DNA from: Streptomyces sp. NBC_01571
GTDB lineage: Bacteria; Actinomycetota; Actinomycetes; Streptomycetales; Streptomycetaceae
Length of the DNA stretch: 64,000 nucleotides
Assembly: GCF_026339875.1 (NCBI RefSeq)
Contig: NZ_JAPEPZ010000003.1
Location: 124,001-188,000 of the forward strand
Reading direction: 5' to 3'
Shown in pieces: positions 42,674-50,613 of the stretch (position 1 is its first letter; each line of letters begins with the position of its first letter). The notes beneath the pieces are model-generated. The model did no database searches. It saw only the letters and a list, made by a program, of their open reading frames with translations, and was not told the origin of the DNA. The position numbers were made by a program, and so were the translations under genes.

Positions 42674-43013
42674 AGCTGGTCCATGCTGCCCTCGGGCAGG
42701 TAGCGGCGGGGGAAGGCGATCCATTCGTCGTGCAGCTCGAAGAGCACGGCGGTGACGAGCCGCAGGAGGGCGTCGTCGTTCGGGAAGACCTGGACGACAT
42801 CGGATCGGCGCATGACCTCGCGGTTGATCCGCTCCAGCGGGTTGGTGGACTGGATCTTCTTCCAATGTCGCTCGGGGAATGCCGCGAAGGCGGTCAGGTC
42901 GTCCTTCGCCTCCAGCAGCATCGCCTTGACCTTGGGGAACTGCTTGCCGAGCATGTCGGCGACGGTGTCGAGCTGAGTGCGGACCGCGTCGGCGGTGGGC
43001 TGGGCGAAGATTG
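42672..43013 (-). mobile_element. IS256-family transposase C-terminal remnant
   Basis: The minus strand reads ADMLGKQFPKVKAMLLEAKD, FAAFPERHWKKIQSTNPLER, INREVMRRSDVVQVFPNDDA and LHDEWIAFPRRYLPEGSMDQ. This is the conserved end of mutator-type transposases (WxKxxSTNPLERxNxExxRR), including the final catalytic Glu region. The two upstream Asp residues are missing. Confidence 0.8.
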
Positions 43014-43027
43014 GGCGGGACCCGGCG

Positions 43028-43825
43028 CTACGGCCGGTGGCCGCCGGTTTCCAGGACCTTCATCTGGGCGGTCACGAGGGCGGTGGGAACCTCCTCGATC
43101 CGATGGGCCCGGGTGTTGAACGCAGAGAAGACTGCCACGGTGGAACCCGAGCGGATGACCTGGAAACTCTGGAGTGTCCTGACGGGATCGCCGTCCACGG
43201 CGGGAGACGATGAAACGACGTCGAGTTGGAACGACACCCCCTCGTCACCCTGATGCGGATCGCCGGTGCGACGCACGTCCTCGAAGGTCGTATCCGTCGG
43301 CCACTTCATCGTGTAGGCAGTGCAGGTCGCCAGGGCCGACCGCAGTTCGTCCATCACCCGCCCAGCGTCGGCCGCGCGATAGGACACGAGTTCCATGGTG
43401 GACGCTCTCTCCTTGCTCTGGGCCATGCGCGTCACGCTGCCGAGCGGCGCGTACCTGCTGGCGCCGCCCGCCACGGCGGAGCCGACCGGCGCGCAGGACA
43501 CGGGATGTGCGGCCTCCTCGTGCAGGGCACGGACGGTGCCGTCGCCGAAGCCGTCCGTGCCGGCGCCCAGCCTGCTGACGGTCCACGCCGGCAGGTCCCG
43601 CTCGTCGACCACCGCCCGTCCGAGCTGACCCTGTGTCAGGGGGCGCTGTGTCGGGCTTTTCGGCGTCGGCGTCGCGGCGGAAGCCGTTCGCGCGGCGATC
43701 TCCGCGCCCGGGGCGTGGTCCGCGGTGGAGCCCCCGTCCTTCTCGGCACCGCAGCCGACCGCTCCGAGGCCCAGGACCATGCCCGCGGCGCCGACGGCCC
43801 ATCTTCGTATGACGACGTCCTTCAC
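43028..43825 (-). CDS. Secreted lipoprotein, hypothetical
   Basis: A 265-residue protein with a lipoprotein signal peptide (VIRRWAVGAAGMVLGLGAVG then Cys). After a Pro/Thr linker the mature part has LARLPAW-like substrate-binding strands: LPAWTVSRLGAGTDGFGDGT, RVMDELRSALATCTAYTMKW, GVSFQLDVVSSSPAVDGDPV, FQVIRSGSTVAVFSAFNTRA. The fold resembles the PknH-sensor/lpp-type extracellular domains of actinomycetes, without proof. GTG 43825 has AGGGGTGG upstream. It ends 15 bp from the IS256 fragment. Confidence 0.7.
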   Translation of the reverse strand: MKDVVIRRWAVGAAGMVLGLGAVGCGAEKDGGSTADHAPGAEIAARTASAATPTPKSPTQRPLTQGQLGRAVVDERDLPAWTVSRLGAGTDGFGDGTVRALHEEAAHPVSCAPVGSAVAGGASRYAPLGSVTRMAQSKERASTMELVSYRAADAGRVMDELRSALATCTAYTMKWPTDTTFEDVRRTGDPHQGDEGVSFQLDVVSSSPAVDGDPVRTLQSFQVIRSGSTVAVFSAFNTRAHRIEEVPTALVTAQMKVLETGGHRP

Positions 43826-44094
43826 TGCCCACCCCTGGATCGCATCTGTGAGGGGGATGGTACGGCCATGACCTCGGATGTTGCCCCCTGGACCCCAGGG
43901 TTGGCCGTCGTGCGCGCGTAGCGAGCGGGCATGCGCTTTCACTGGGATTGGATCGAGCATCTGATGCCTGTGCCGTACCTGCCGGCCCTCGGTCCAGTCC
44001 ACCGGGGCAGCCTGGTGCCCCACGTGGCCGGGTCGCCGAAGACGAACTCGCCGCCGTGCTTGGGCCGCTTGGGCCCCACCACAAGGTCGGCACC

Positions 44095-44356
44095 AAACCC
44101 CGGCGAAAGGGTCGAGGGCGCCGGGATCGTTCGCCTCGTGCCGCAGTACTTCGGCGTGCTCCCGCAGTACCGCGGCCGCGGATACGGGCGGGCCCTGTGG
44201 CGCGCGGCTATGCAGTGGGGACACGAACACGGTGCGGCCTACCAGATCCTCCAGACCACGGTCGGGGGCGCCTCGGACTGGCTGTGCGCGGCAGAGGGTC
44301 TGGCGTCGCTCGGCGTCATCCTCCAGGCGGAAGCCTTCGGGCCGCGCGGGCAGTGA
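44095..44356 (+). pseudogene. GNAT acetyltransferase C-terminal fragment
   Basis: The frame reads IVRLVPQYFGVLPQYRGRGY, GRALWRAAMQWGHEHGAAYQ and ILQTTVGGASDWLCAAEGL. The QYRGRGYGRAL segment is the acetyl-CoA pyrophosphate loop (motif A) of GNAT enzymes and the rest is motif B. The N-terminal substrate domain is replaced by unrelated sequence from 43931, so it is a truncated gene. Confidence 0.6.
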
Positions 44357-44494
44357 AAGTCGGTCGGGACCCTTGGTTCCGTGGCAGGGGCTGCACTCGT
44401 GGTCCTGGGAGGGCCGAAGCGCTCACCTCTGCACACGAACAGCCCACGCGCCATCTGAATCGTGGCTTCGCACTGGAGTCGTAGGCTGCCGCGC

Positions 44495-44851
44495 ATGGAG
44501 CACCGCGAGGTAATGCAGGGAGTCGTTGCCGTACTGACGGAAGCCCTCGAGAGACGGCGACTGGTCCGCGAAGGCCAGGAGCAGGGCGACGAACCGGTAT
44601 CCGGGATGATCTCGTCGCTCCTGACGGAGCTGATGCCGAAGCTGGCGTTCGCTCCCGACGCGACCGTCCGCGACGTGACCATGGCCGTCAAGCGCGAGTG
44701 GTCACCGGCCATCGAGCAGATGGCAGCCGCATTCGCCCTGGCGTTCGTCACGCTCGCCGAGGCGCACGACGACGGCGCAGCGGATGTGTCGACTGCTGAC
44801 ATCCTGCGCGCGCTGGCGCTGCATTTCGAGGAGGGTGACGCACAGGACTGA
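44495..44851 (+). CDS. Hypothetical protein, 118 aa
   Basis: ATG 44495. A soluble all-helical protein: VMQGVVAVLTEALERRRLVR, GMISSLLTELMPKLAFAPDA, TVRDVTMAVKREWSPAIEQM, AFALAFVTLAEAHDDGAADV. No family recognised. Good codon bias; no RBS of note. It lies in the string of small orphan genes before the OGG-fold gene and is convergent with the Imm35-like gene. Confidence 0.55.
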   Translation: MEHREVMQGVVAVLTEALERRRLVREGQEQGDEPVSGMISSLLTELMPKLAFAPDATVRDVTMAVKREWSPAIEQMAAAFALAFVTLAEAHDDGAADVSTADILRALALHFEEGDAQD

Positions 44852-44925
44852 GGTGATCTCGCGCGTGTTTCGGTGCTTTCCTAGGGGCTGTCCCGTAACT
44901 GCGGTTGTGGACAGCCGCAGCCCCC

Positions 44926-45231
44926 TCAGGTGCTCGGGTTCTTCCATAGATGTCGCTCGCCCAGGGTCCCGAATCGCACGTCTCCGCGTTCAAGGTCGAC
45001 GAGGATGGGCCGGCAGCCCAACAGCTGCTCTCTCGCATTACGAGAGGCGAGGTACTGCACGGAGTTGTAGGGCACGATCAGGAGCCCGTCGCTCTCCCGT
45101 ACCCGCTCTGCGCCGATGGCGAGAGGCGGCTCGTCATCGCGCTGGCTGCGCGCGAGAAACGCCACCGCGACCTGCAGGGCCTCGTCCTGCTCCATCATCC
45201 GTCTCCGGTCCGTCGGCTCGAAGAAGGCCAC
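44926..45231 (-). CDS. Imm35/YrhB-type immunity-like protein
   Basis: Up to 101 residues; ATG at 45198 (MEQDEALQVAVAFLARSQRD) or the upstream start at 45231. The diagnostic part is VRESDGLLIVPYNSVQYLAS followed by LLGCRPILVDLERGDVRFGT, matching the YrhB/Imm35 fold in which a small alpha/beta protein neutralises polymorphic toxins. No toxin gene is adjacent, so this is an orphan immunity gene. Neighbouring orphans and IS debris suggest a lost toxin cassette. Confidence 0.65.
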   Translation of the reverse strand: MAFFEPTDRRRMMEQDEALQVAVAFLARSQRDDEPPLAIGAERVRESDGLLIVPYNSVQYLASRNAREQLLGCRPILVDLERGDVRFGTLGERHLWKNPST

Positions 45232-45270
45232 TTCCCCATGGCCGGCGGCACGTCAGGCAGGGAGCGGCTC

Positions 45271-46118
45271 GTGAACGAACAGGACGGACAGAACGAACAG
45301 GATGGCCAGGGTCGCCAGGACCGTGCCGACGCGGTGGACCGCGAGATGGCCGCACGCCTGCTGCCCGGTCCCGTTGTGCGGAGGCTGGGCCGCTGGTGGG
45401 AGGTGAACACGTCGGCTTGTGCGGACGGGACACCCGGCGCGCACACGGTCCGCTACACGCCCAGCCGGTGGGCGCAGATCACTCCGTGGCCATCAGCGCT
45501 GGCCTTCACCGGTACCGGCGGTGATGCCATGGTGAGTCGGGCGGAGGTGGCCTCGGCCGTCGCCGACGCGCTGCGGCGTGATGCCTTCAGGGAGGCGCTG
45601 GTCGCGACGTATGTGTGGGGCAAGGGCAAGCGCGGCACTCCGGGCGGCAGCGGACCGGCGACCCTGCACAAGATCCTGGCCTTCGACCGGCTGGACGCGG
45701 TGCTGGCCGCCGCGGTCACCGCACTGCGCGCGCACGGCGCACCACAGGCGTACGCCGCACTCCACCGGCGGGTTCCCGGTCTCGGGCCGTCCTTCTTCAC
45801 CAAGTTTCTCTACTTCACCGGCGTCGCACTGCCGCCTGCCCGCGGCCTGCGGCCCCTCATCCTCGACCGCGTACTCTCCAGACGTCTGCGGTGGATGGCC
45901 GCTGCCGTCGGCCGCGAGAGCGGCCACGACGTGGACGGCTCGGTCGCCGCCTGGGTGTGGTCGGACGGGAACTGGTCGGCCCACCGCTACGGGGTCTACC
46001 TCACCTTCATGCACGCCGCAGCCAGCCAGTTGGCCGTATATGACAGCTGGCCGGCCAGTGGGACTCCGACCTGCTCGAATGCGCGCTGTTCGACACCGCC
46101 TGGATGGCATCCGACTAA
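45271..46118 (+). pseudogene. OGG-fold DNA-glycosylase-like protein with C-terminal frameshift
   Basis: GTG 45271 (GGGAGCGG upstream) begins a protein that resembles actinomycete proteins annotated as 8-oxoguanine DNA glycosylase OGG-fold: ARLLPGPVVRRLGRWWEVNT, HTVRYTPSRWAQITPWPSAL, LVATYVWGKGKRGTPGGSGP, VPGLGPSFFTKFLYFTG (helix-hairpin-helix-like), DGSVAAWVWSDGNWSAHRYG. Near 46050 the frame slips: the expected end appears in another frame as QWDSDLLECALFDTAW, finishing at the TAA 46116-46118. Only about 20 residues are affected, so partial function is possible. The substrate lesion is unknown. Confidence 0.65.
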
Positions 46119-46396
46119 CGGCGGCCACCAACGGCACCTGCCGGTCCGGCCCCGCGTGAGTCGGTCTTTGGAGCGTCTGGCCTGTCCGCCCGTTTCATGG
46201 CGACCTGCTTCACCTGCTCTCCGCGCATGCGGGGATGATCCCGCGTACTGGACGAGGCTGGAGCGATCGAAGCCTTGCTCCCCGCGCGCGAGATGGTCCC
46301 TGCGTCCACCTGCGGAACGCGCGGTGCCTCTGCGGCCCGGTCGGGGCGGCGGGCGGGCGGGGTGCCGCTGGTAAAATGGGGGCACGCTTCGATGTC
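46119..46396. other. Gap at the accessory/core-like boundary
   Basis: No supported gene. From this point rightwards no insertion-sequence debris is seen. Confidence 0.35.
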
Positions 46397-46432
46397 GCCG
46401 GGGTCCGTACCGAAAGGGGTACGGACCCCGGC
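46397..46432 (+). promoter_or_regulatory. Strong leader hairpin before the DEAD-box helicase gene
   Basis: GCCGGGGTCCGTACC (46397-46411) pairs perfectly with GGTACGGACCCCGGC (46418-46432) around a GAAAGG loop. It ends 33 nt before the ATG at 46466 and lies in the expected 5' untranslated leader. It could be an attenuator, a cold-sensitive structure or a substrate for helicase autoregulation. Confidence 0.65.
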
Positions 46433-46465
46433 GCGTTTCGGGCGTCGTATCGAGGAAGGTTCCCC

Positions 46466-47860
46466 ATGAACGCGAAGCCGCCCGTTGCCGGACTCTCCCG
46501 TGCCGGCGAGCACCGGTCGGCGGCGGTGCCGCAGGCGGTCTCCGGCGGTCTGCCGCCGGCCGCGTCCTTCGACGCGCTCGGGCTGCCCGCGGAGCTGGTG
46601 GGGACGATGAGCGGCCTGGGGGTGACGGAGCCCTTCCCGATCCAGGCGGCGACTCTGCCCAACGCGCTGGCCGGCCGCGACGTCCTGGGCCGGGCCCGGA
46701 CCGGTTCGGGCAAGACGCTGGCTTTCGGGCTCGCGCTGCTCGTGCGGACGGCGGGTCTGCGGGCGGAGTCGAAGCGGCCGCTGGCCCTGGTTCTGGTGCC
46801 GACCCGGGAGCTCGCGCAGCAGGTGAGCGATGCGCTGGCGCCGTACGCGCGGACGTTGAACGTGCGGCTGGCGACGGTGGTGGGCGGTCTGTCGATCAAC
46901 CGGCAGTCGGCGCTGCTGCGCACCGGTGTCGAGGTGGTCGTCGCGACGCCGGGACGGCTGGCCGACCTGGTGTCGCGGCGGGACTGTCATCTGGGCCAGG
47001 TGCGGATCACGGTGCTGGACGAGGCGGACCAGATGTGTGACCTGGGGTTCCTGCCGCAGGTCTCGGAGATCCTGGACCAGGTCCGCGGTGATGGTCAGCG
47101 GCTGCTGTTCTCCGCCACGCTCGATCGCAACGTCGACCAGCTGGTACGGGGTTACCTGCACGACCCGGTCGTCGTCTCGGTCGACCAGGTGGCCGGCTCG
47201 GTCGCCACGATGGAACATCACGTGCTGAACGTGCACGGCGCCGACAAGTACGCGACGGCGACCGAGATCGCGGCGCGGGACGGCCGGGTGCTGATGTTCC
47301 TGGACACGAAGGCGGCCGTGGACCAGTTCACCCGCCATCTGCGGGCAAGCGGCGTACGGGCCGCCGCCCTGCACAGCGGGAAGTCGCAGCCGCAGCGGAC
47401 GCACACGCTCGCCCAGTTCAAGGCCGGTGAGGTCACCGTGCTGGTGGCCACCAACGTCGCGGCGCGGGGCATTCACATCGACGCGCTCGACCTGGTCGTC
47501 AACGTCGATCCGCCGGCCGACGCCAAGGATTACCTGCACCGGGGCGGGCGTACGGCGCGCGCCGGGGAGTCCGGGAAGGTGGTCACCCTCGTCACCCATG
47601 GCGAGCGGCGCGAGGTGAACCGGGTGATGTCCGAGGCCGGTATCCGGCCGACGGTCACGCAGGTGCGCTCCGGGGAGGAAGCGCTGACCGCCATCACCGG
47701 GGCGAAGCGGCCGCCGGCCGGGGTGAAGGGCGGCGGCCATGTCCCCTTCGCCGGCCTCGGTACGCGTCCGGGCCGTCCGGCCAAGGAGTCCCGGAAGGCC
47801 GCCGAGGCGCGCAAGGTCGCGGAGGCCCGCGCGGCGGCCCGGACGCGCAAGGGGCGCTGA
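46466..47860 (+). CDS. DEAD-box RNA helicase (RhlE-like)
   Basis: A 464-residue helicase with all main motifs: Q motif TEPFPIQAATLPNALAGRDV, motif I ARTGSGKT, Ia PTRELAQQ, GG, Ib TPGRL, II VLDEADQM, III FSATL, IV VLMFLDTKAAVDQFTRHL, V TNVAARGIHIDALDLVVN and VI DYLHRGGRTARAGESG (HRGGRTAR in place of HRIGRTGR). A basic Arg/Lys/Ala C-terminal tail follows, typical of RNA-binding extensions. It unwinds RNA duplexes in ribosome assembly or decay. GAGGAAGG precedes the ATG. The leader hairpin suggests post-transcriptional control. Confidence 0.92.
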   Translation: MNAKPPVAGLSRAGEHRSAAVPQAVSGGLPPAASFDALGLPAELVGTMSGLGVTEPFPIQAATLPNALAGRDVLGRARTGSGKTLAFGLALLVRTAGLRAESKRPLALVLVPTRELAQQVSDALAPYARTLNVRLATVVGGLSINRQSALLRTGVEVVVATPGRLADLVSRRDCHLGQVRITVLDEADQMCDLGFLPQVSEILDQVRGDGQRLLFSATLDRNVDQLVRGYLHDPVVVSVDQVAGSVATMEHHVLNVHGADKYATATEIAARDGRVLMFLDTKAAVDQFTRHLRASGVRAAALHSGKSQPQRTHTLAQFKAGEVTVLVATNVAARGIHIDALDLVVNVDPPADAKDYLHRGGRTARAGESGKVVTLVTHGERREVNRVMSEAGIRPTVTQVRSGEEALTAITGAKRPPAGVKGGGHVPFAGLGTRPGRPAKESRKAAEARKVAEARAAARTRKGR

Positions 47861-48334
47861 CACCGGGGCCCTGCCGGGCTCTACCCGGCGCTGCGGGGGC
47901 GGCTGTGGCACGTACGCGGCCGGCGGACCGGCAAAAACGGTCCTTGTCGGACGCGCGTCACGGACACGGTCGCGGGCGCCAGGTCCGGCGCCGGGCCAGG
48001 GAGGCCGGCCACGGATGCGGTGTCGGATGCGGTGGGCGACCCAGATCGCGGGCGGCGGGCGCGCCGACGCGGACCACGGACGCGGCGGGCCGGCGCAGGC
48101 CGCGGACGCGGGTCGCGGAGCCGGACCGCGAACGCCGGGTGCGGACGCGGTGGGCGAACGTGGGCCGTGAGCACGGATCACGGACGCGAACCACGGGCCG
48201 CGGGCGCCGGACGCCGGTATGGCGGACGGACGGCACGACGAGCGGCACGGCGGACGGACGGTATGCCGCGGGCGTAGATCGCAGGGGGCGGATGCGCGCG
48301 TAAGCCGCGGGTGTGGGTCGCGGGCGCGGCGGTT
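47861..48334. repeat. Low-complexity purine/GC degenerate repeat region
   Basis: This 470-bp gap is filled with degenerate short units around CGGACGCG, GCGGGCGCC and ACCACGG that recur many times on both strands. Long open frames in it arise from composition only. It may contain helicase and rsrR transcription ends. Confidence 0.5.
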
Positions 48335-48817
48335 CTATCCCTCGGCCGTGGTCAGCCAGGTGCCGATGGTCTTCAGTGCGCCGGGGCCGGAGTCGGAGCT
48401 GACGTTGCGGGCCAGGTCGGCGACGGAGACGGATCGCAGGGCGTTGCGCCAGGCGGTCTCGGCGTCGGCCATGGCGCGGCTGATGGCGCAGGGGGCGGGG
48501 CAGGACTCGGGCGGGGCGGCCAGCGGGCCGCGCTGGCGGATCTCGGTGCAGACGAAGGCCGGGCCGGGCCCGTCGACGGCCTCGACGACGTCGAGGACCG
48601 TGATCTGTGCGGGGGAACGGGTGAGGACGTAGCCGCCCGCCTTGCCCTGGACCGACCGGACGAGGTCGGCGCGGGAGAGGGCCTGGAGCTGTTTGGCGAG
48701 GTAGCTGGGCGAGACGTCGTGCAGTTGTGCCAGCCGTGCGGCCGGTACCGGTTCCTCCACCGAGGTCAGCACGACGCAGCAGTGCAGTGCCCATTCGACC
48801 CCGCCCGACATCTTCAC
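48335..48817 (-). CDS. rsrR: Rrf2-family redox regulator RsrR
   Basis: A 160-residue Rrf2 protein. HTH: VSPSYLAKQLQALSRADLVR; wing: VQGKAGGYVL. Cysteines at 90, 106 and 110 (FVCTEIRQRG, ESCPAPCAISR). The N-terminus GGVEWALHCC places Glu8 and His12 exactly where S. venezuelae RsrR uses Glu and His, with two Cys from the partner subunit, to hold its [2Fe-2S] cluster. The gene diverges from an nmrA-like gene, the arrangement described for rsrR. It would switch DNA binding with cluster redox state and control the divergent gene. Strong paired operators lie between them. Confidence 0.88.
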   Translation of the reverse strand: MKMSGGVEWALHCCVVLTSVEEPVPAARLAQLHDVSPSYLAKQLQALSRADLVRSVQGKAGGYVLTRSPAQITVLDVVEAVDGPGPAFVCTEIRQRGPLAAPPESCPAPCAISRAMADAETAWRNALRSVSVADLARNVSSDSGPGALKTIGTWLTTAEG

Positions 48818-48844
48818 GGCTTCACTCTAATCCACCCTCCCCTT

Positions 48845-48896
48845 GACTCGGATATCAAGTGTCCGAGTAGTATCCCGGACATCGAATGTCCGAGTA
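48845..48896. promoter_or_regulatory. Two adjacent 11-3-11 RsrR operators
   Basis: Site 1 (48845-48869): GACTCGGATAT-CAA-GTGTCCGAGTA. Site 2 (48872-48896): ATCCCGGACAT-CGA-ATGTCCGAGTA. Each consists of 11-bp imperfect inverted arms around 3 bp, the layout reported for full RsrR sites. They lie 27 bp apart, centre to centre. A half-site (GCGGACAT) follows near 48935. Confidence 0.75.
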
Positions 48897-48970
48897 AGAG
48901 ACGTGGAGTGCGTACGCGTCTCTTTGGCTATATAGCGGACATAAGCCATCAAAGAAGGGCAGGACGGGTC

Positions 48971-49702
48971 ATGAAGATCGCGGTCATCGGCGGAACCGGA
49001 CTCATCGGATCGCAGGTCGTACGGGACCTGAACGAGGCCGGGCACGAGGCGGTCCCGCACTCGCTGTCCACCGGCGTCGACGTCCTCACCGGCAAGGGCC
49101 TGGACGCGGCGCTGGAAGGCGCCGAGGTGGTCGTCAACCTGACCAACTCCCCGACCTTCGACGACGCCTCCCCCGCGTTCTTCCAGACGTCGATGGACAA
49201 CCTCCTGGCGGCGGCCCAGCGGGCGGGCACCGGGCACTTCGTCATCCTGTCCATCGTCGGCGTCGACCAGGTCCCCGAGCTCGACTACTACCGCGCCAAG
49301 ACCCTCCAGGAGGACCTCCTCAAGGCCGGCCCCCTCCCCTACTCCATCGTCCGCGCCACCCAGTTCATGGAGTTCATGGACGCCACCCTGTCCTGGACCG
49401 CCGACGACGACACCGTCCGCCTGCCCCGCACCCCCCTCCAGCCCGTCGCCGCGGCCGACGTCGCGGCCACCGTCGCCGACGTGGCGGCCGGATCCCCCCT
49501 CGACGGCACCCTCGACCTCGGCGGACCCGACACCTACCCGCTGGACGAGATCGGCCGCATCACCCTCGCCGCCAGGGGCGACAAGCGCTCGGTCACCGTC
49601 GACGACACCGCCGGCATGTTCGCCGTCCCGAAGGGCGACGTCCTCACCACCAAGGAGGGCGCCCGCATCGCCCCCACCCGCTACACCGACTGGCTGAAGT
49701 AG
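48971..49702 (+). CDS. NmrA-like NAD(P)-binding protein, RsrR target
   Basis: A 243-residue atypical SDR. Rossmann motif: KIAVIGGTGLIGSQVVRDLN; further: VVVNLTNSPTFDDASPAFF, HFVILSIVGVDQVPELDYYR, KAGPLPYSIVRATQFMEFMD, GTLDLGGPDTYPLDEIGR. NmrA-type proteins bind NAD(P) without typical SDR catalysis and sense redox cofactor ratio. It diverges from rsrR and has the paired operators in its promoter, so its expression should rise when RsrR releases DNA. ATG 48971 follows GGGCAGGACGG. Confidence 0.87.
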   Translation: MKIAVIGGTGLIGSQVVRDLNEAGHEAVPHSLSTGVDVLTGKGLDAALEGAEVVVNLTNSPTFDDASPAFFQTSMDNLLAAAQRAGTGHFVILSIVGVDQVPELDYYRAKTLQEDLLKAGPLPYSIVRATQFMEFMDATLSWTADDDTVRLPRTPLQPVAAADVAATVADVAAGSPLDGTLDLGGPDTYPLDEIGRITLAARGDKRSVTVDDTAGMFAVPKGDVLTTKEGARIAPTRYTDWLK

Positions 49703-49808
49703 ACCCCGCAGGCCCCCGCCAGGGGCTGCTCGGGTGGACCTTCCCCAAGGCCCCCGTCCGCGGGAAAACGGCGCGCGCCGGCCGGCCCGCGGGCGGTACG
49801 GTCCCCAA

Positions 49809-50549
49809 ATGCTCGATGACGACGGCTACTTCGGAGAATCCATCGCGGCCGGCTACGACGACTCGGCCGCGGACATGTTCCAGCCGCGCGCGGTCGATCC
49901 GGCGGTCGACCTGCTGGCCGAGCTCGCCGGCGGCGGCCGGGCGCTCGAGTTCGGCGTCGGCACCGGCCGGATCGCGCTGCCGCTGGCCCGCCGCGGAGTC
50001 CCGGTGCACGGGATCGACATGTCCCGGGCCATGGTCGCCCGGCTGCACGCGAAGCCGGGAGGCGACGCCGTCGGGGTGACGATCGGCGACTTCGCGACGA
50101 CGGAGGTGCCGGGCACGTTCGCGGTCGCGTACCTCGTCTTCAACACGATCAACAACCTGACGACGCAGGACGCCCAGGTGGACTGCTTCCGCAACGCGGC
50201 CGCCCATCTCGACCCCGGCGGCCGCTTCGTGGTCGAGGTGGGGGTGCCTGACCTGCGCCGGCTGCCGCCGGGACAGAACGCCGTGCCGTTCCACATCAGT
50301 TCGACCCGCTGGGCGTTCGACACCTTCGACGTCGCCACCCAGGCGATGAGTTCGCACTACGTCACGATCACCGACGGCCGCGCGGAGCACTGGTCCCTCC
50401 CGTTCCGGTACGTGTGGCCGGCCGAGCTGGACCTGATGGCCCGCCTCGCCGGACTGCGGCTGCGCGACCGGTGGGAGGACTGGACACGGGCCCCGTTCAC
50501 CGGCGAGAGCACCCGGCACGTCTCGGTCTGGGAGAAACCCGCCGGCTGA
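49809..50549 (+). CDS. Class I SAM-dependent methyltransferase
   Basis: A 246-residue methyltransferase. SAM motif I: RALEFGVGTGRIALPLARRG; motif II: GIDMSRAMVARLHAKP; motif III: VAYLVFNTINNLTTQDAQVD; post motif: AAAHLDPGGRFVVEVGVPDL. The second half (RHVSVWEKP end) resembles small-molecule methyltransferases of unknown substrate. ATG 49809, no strong RBS. It follows the nmrA gene by 107 bp and is convergent with the LysR-like gene. Confidence 0.85.
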   Translation: MLDDDGYFGESIAAGYDDSAADMFQPRAVDPAVDLLAELAGGGRALEFGVGTGRIALPLARRGVPVHGIDMSRAMVARLHAKPGGDAVGVTIGDFATTEVPGTFAVAYLVFNTINNLTTQDAQVDCFRNAAAHLDPGGRFVVEVGVPDLRRLPPGQNAVPFHISSTRWAFDTFDVATQAMSSHYVTITDGRAEHWSLPFRYVWPAELDLMARLAGLRLRDRWEDWTRAPFTGESTRHVSVWEKPAG

Positions 50550-50551
50550 CC

Positions 50552-50607
50552 CCGGCCGCACGGGGCCGGCCGCACGGGGCCGGCCGTACGGGGCCGGCCG
50601 TACGGGG
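50552..50607. repeat. Four 14-bp tandem repeats between convergent genes
   Basis: Units CCGGCCGCACGGGG (twice) and CCGGCCGTACGGGG (twice) run in a row from 50552 to 50607, then CCGG. Adjacent units can pair to form stacked GC hairpins, so the array probably acts as a bidirectional terminator. Confidence 0.8.
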
Positions 50608-50613
50608 CCGGTC

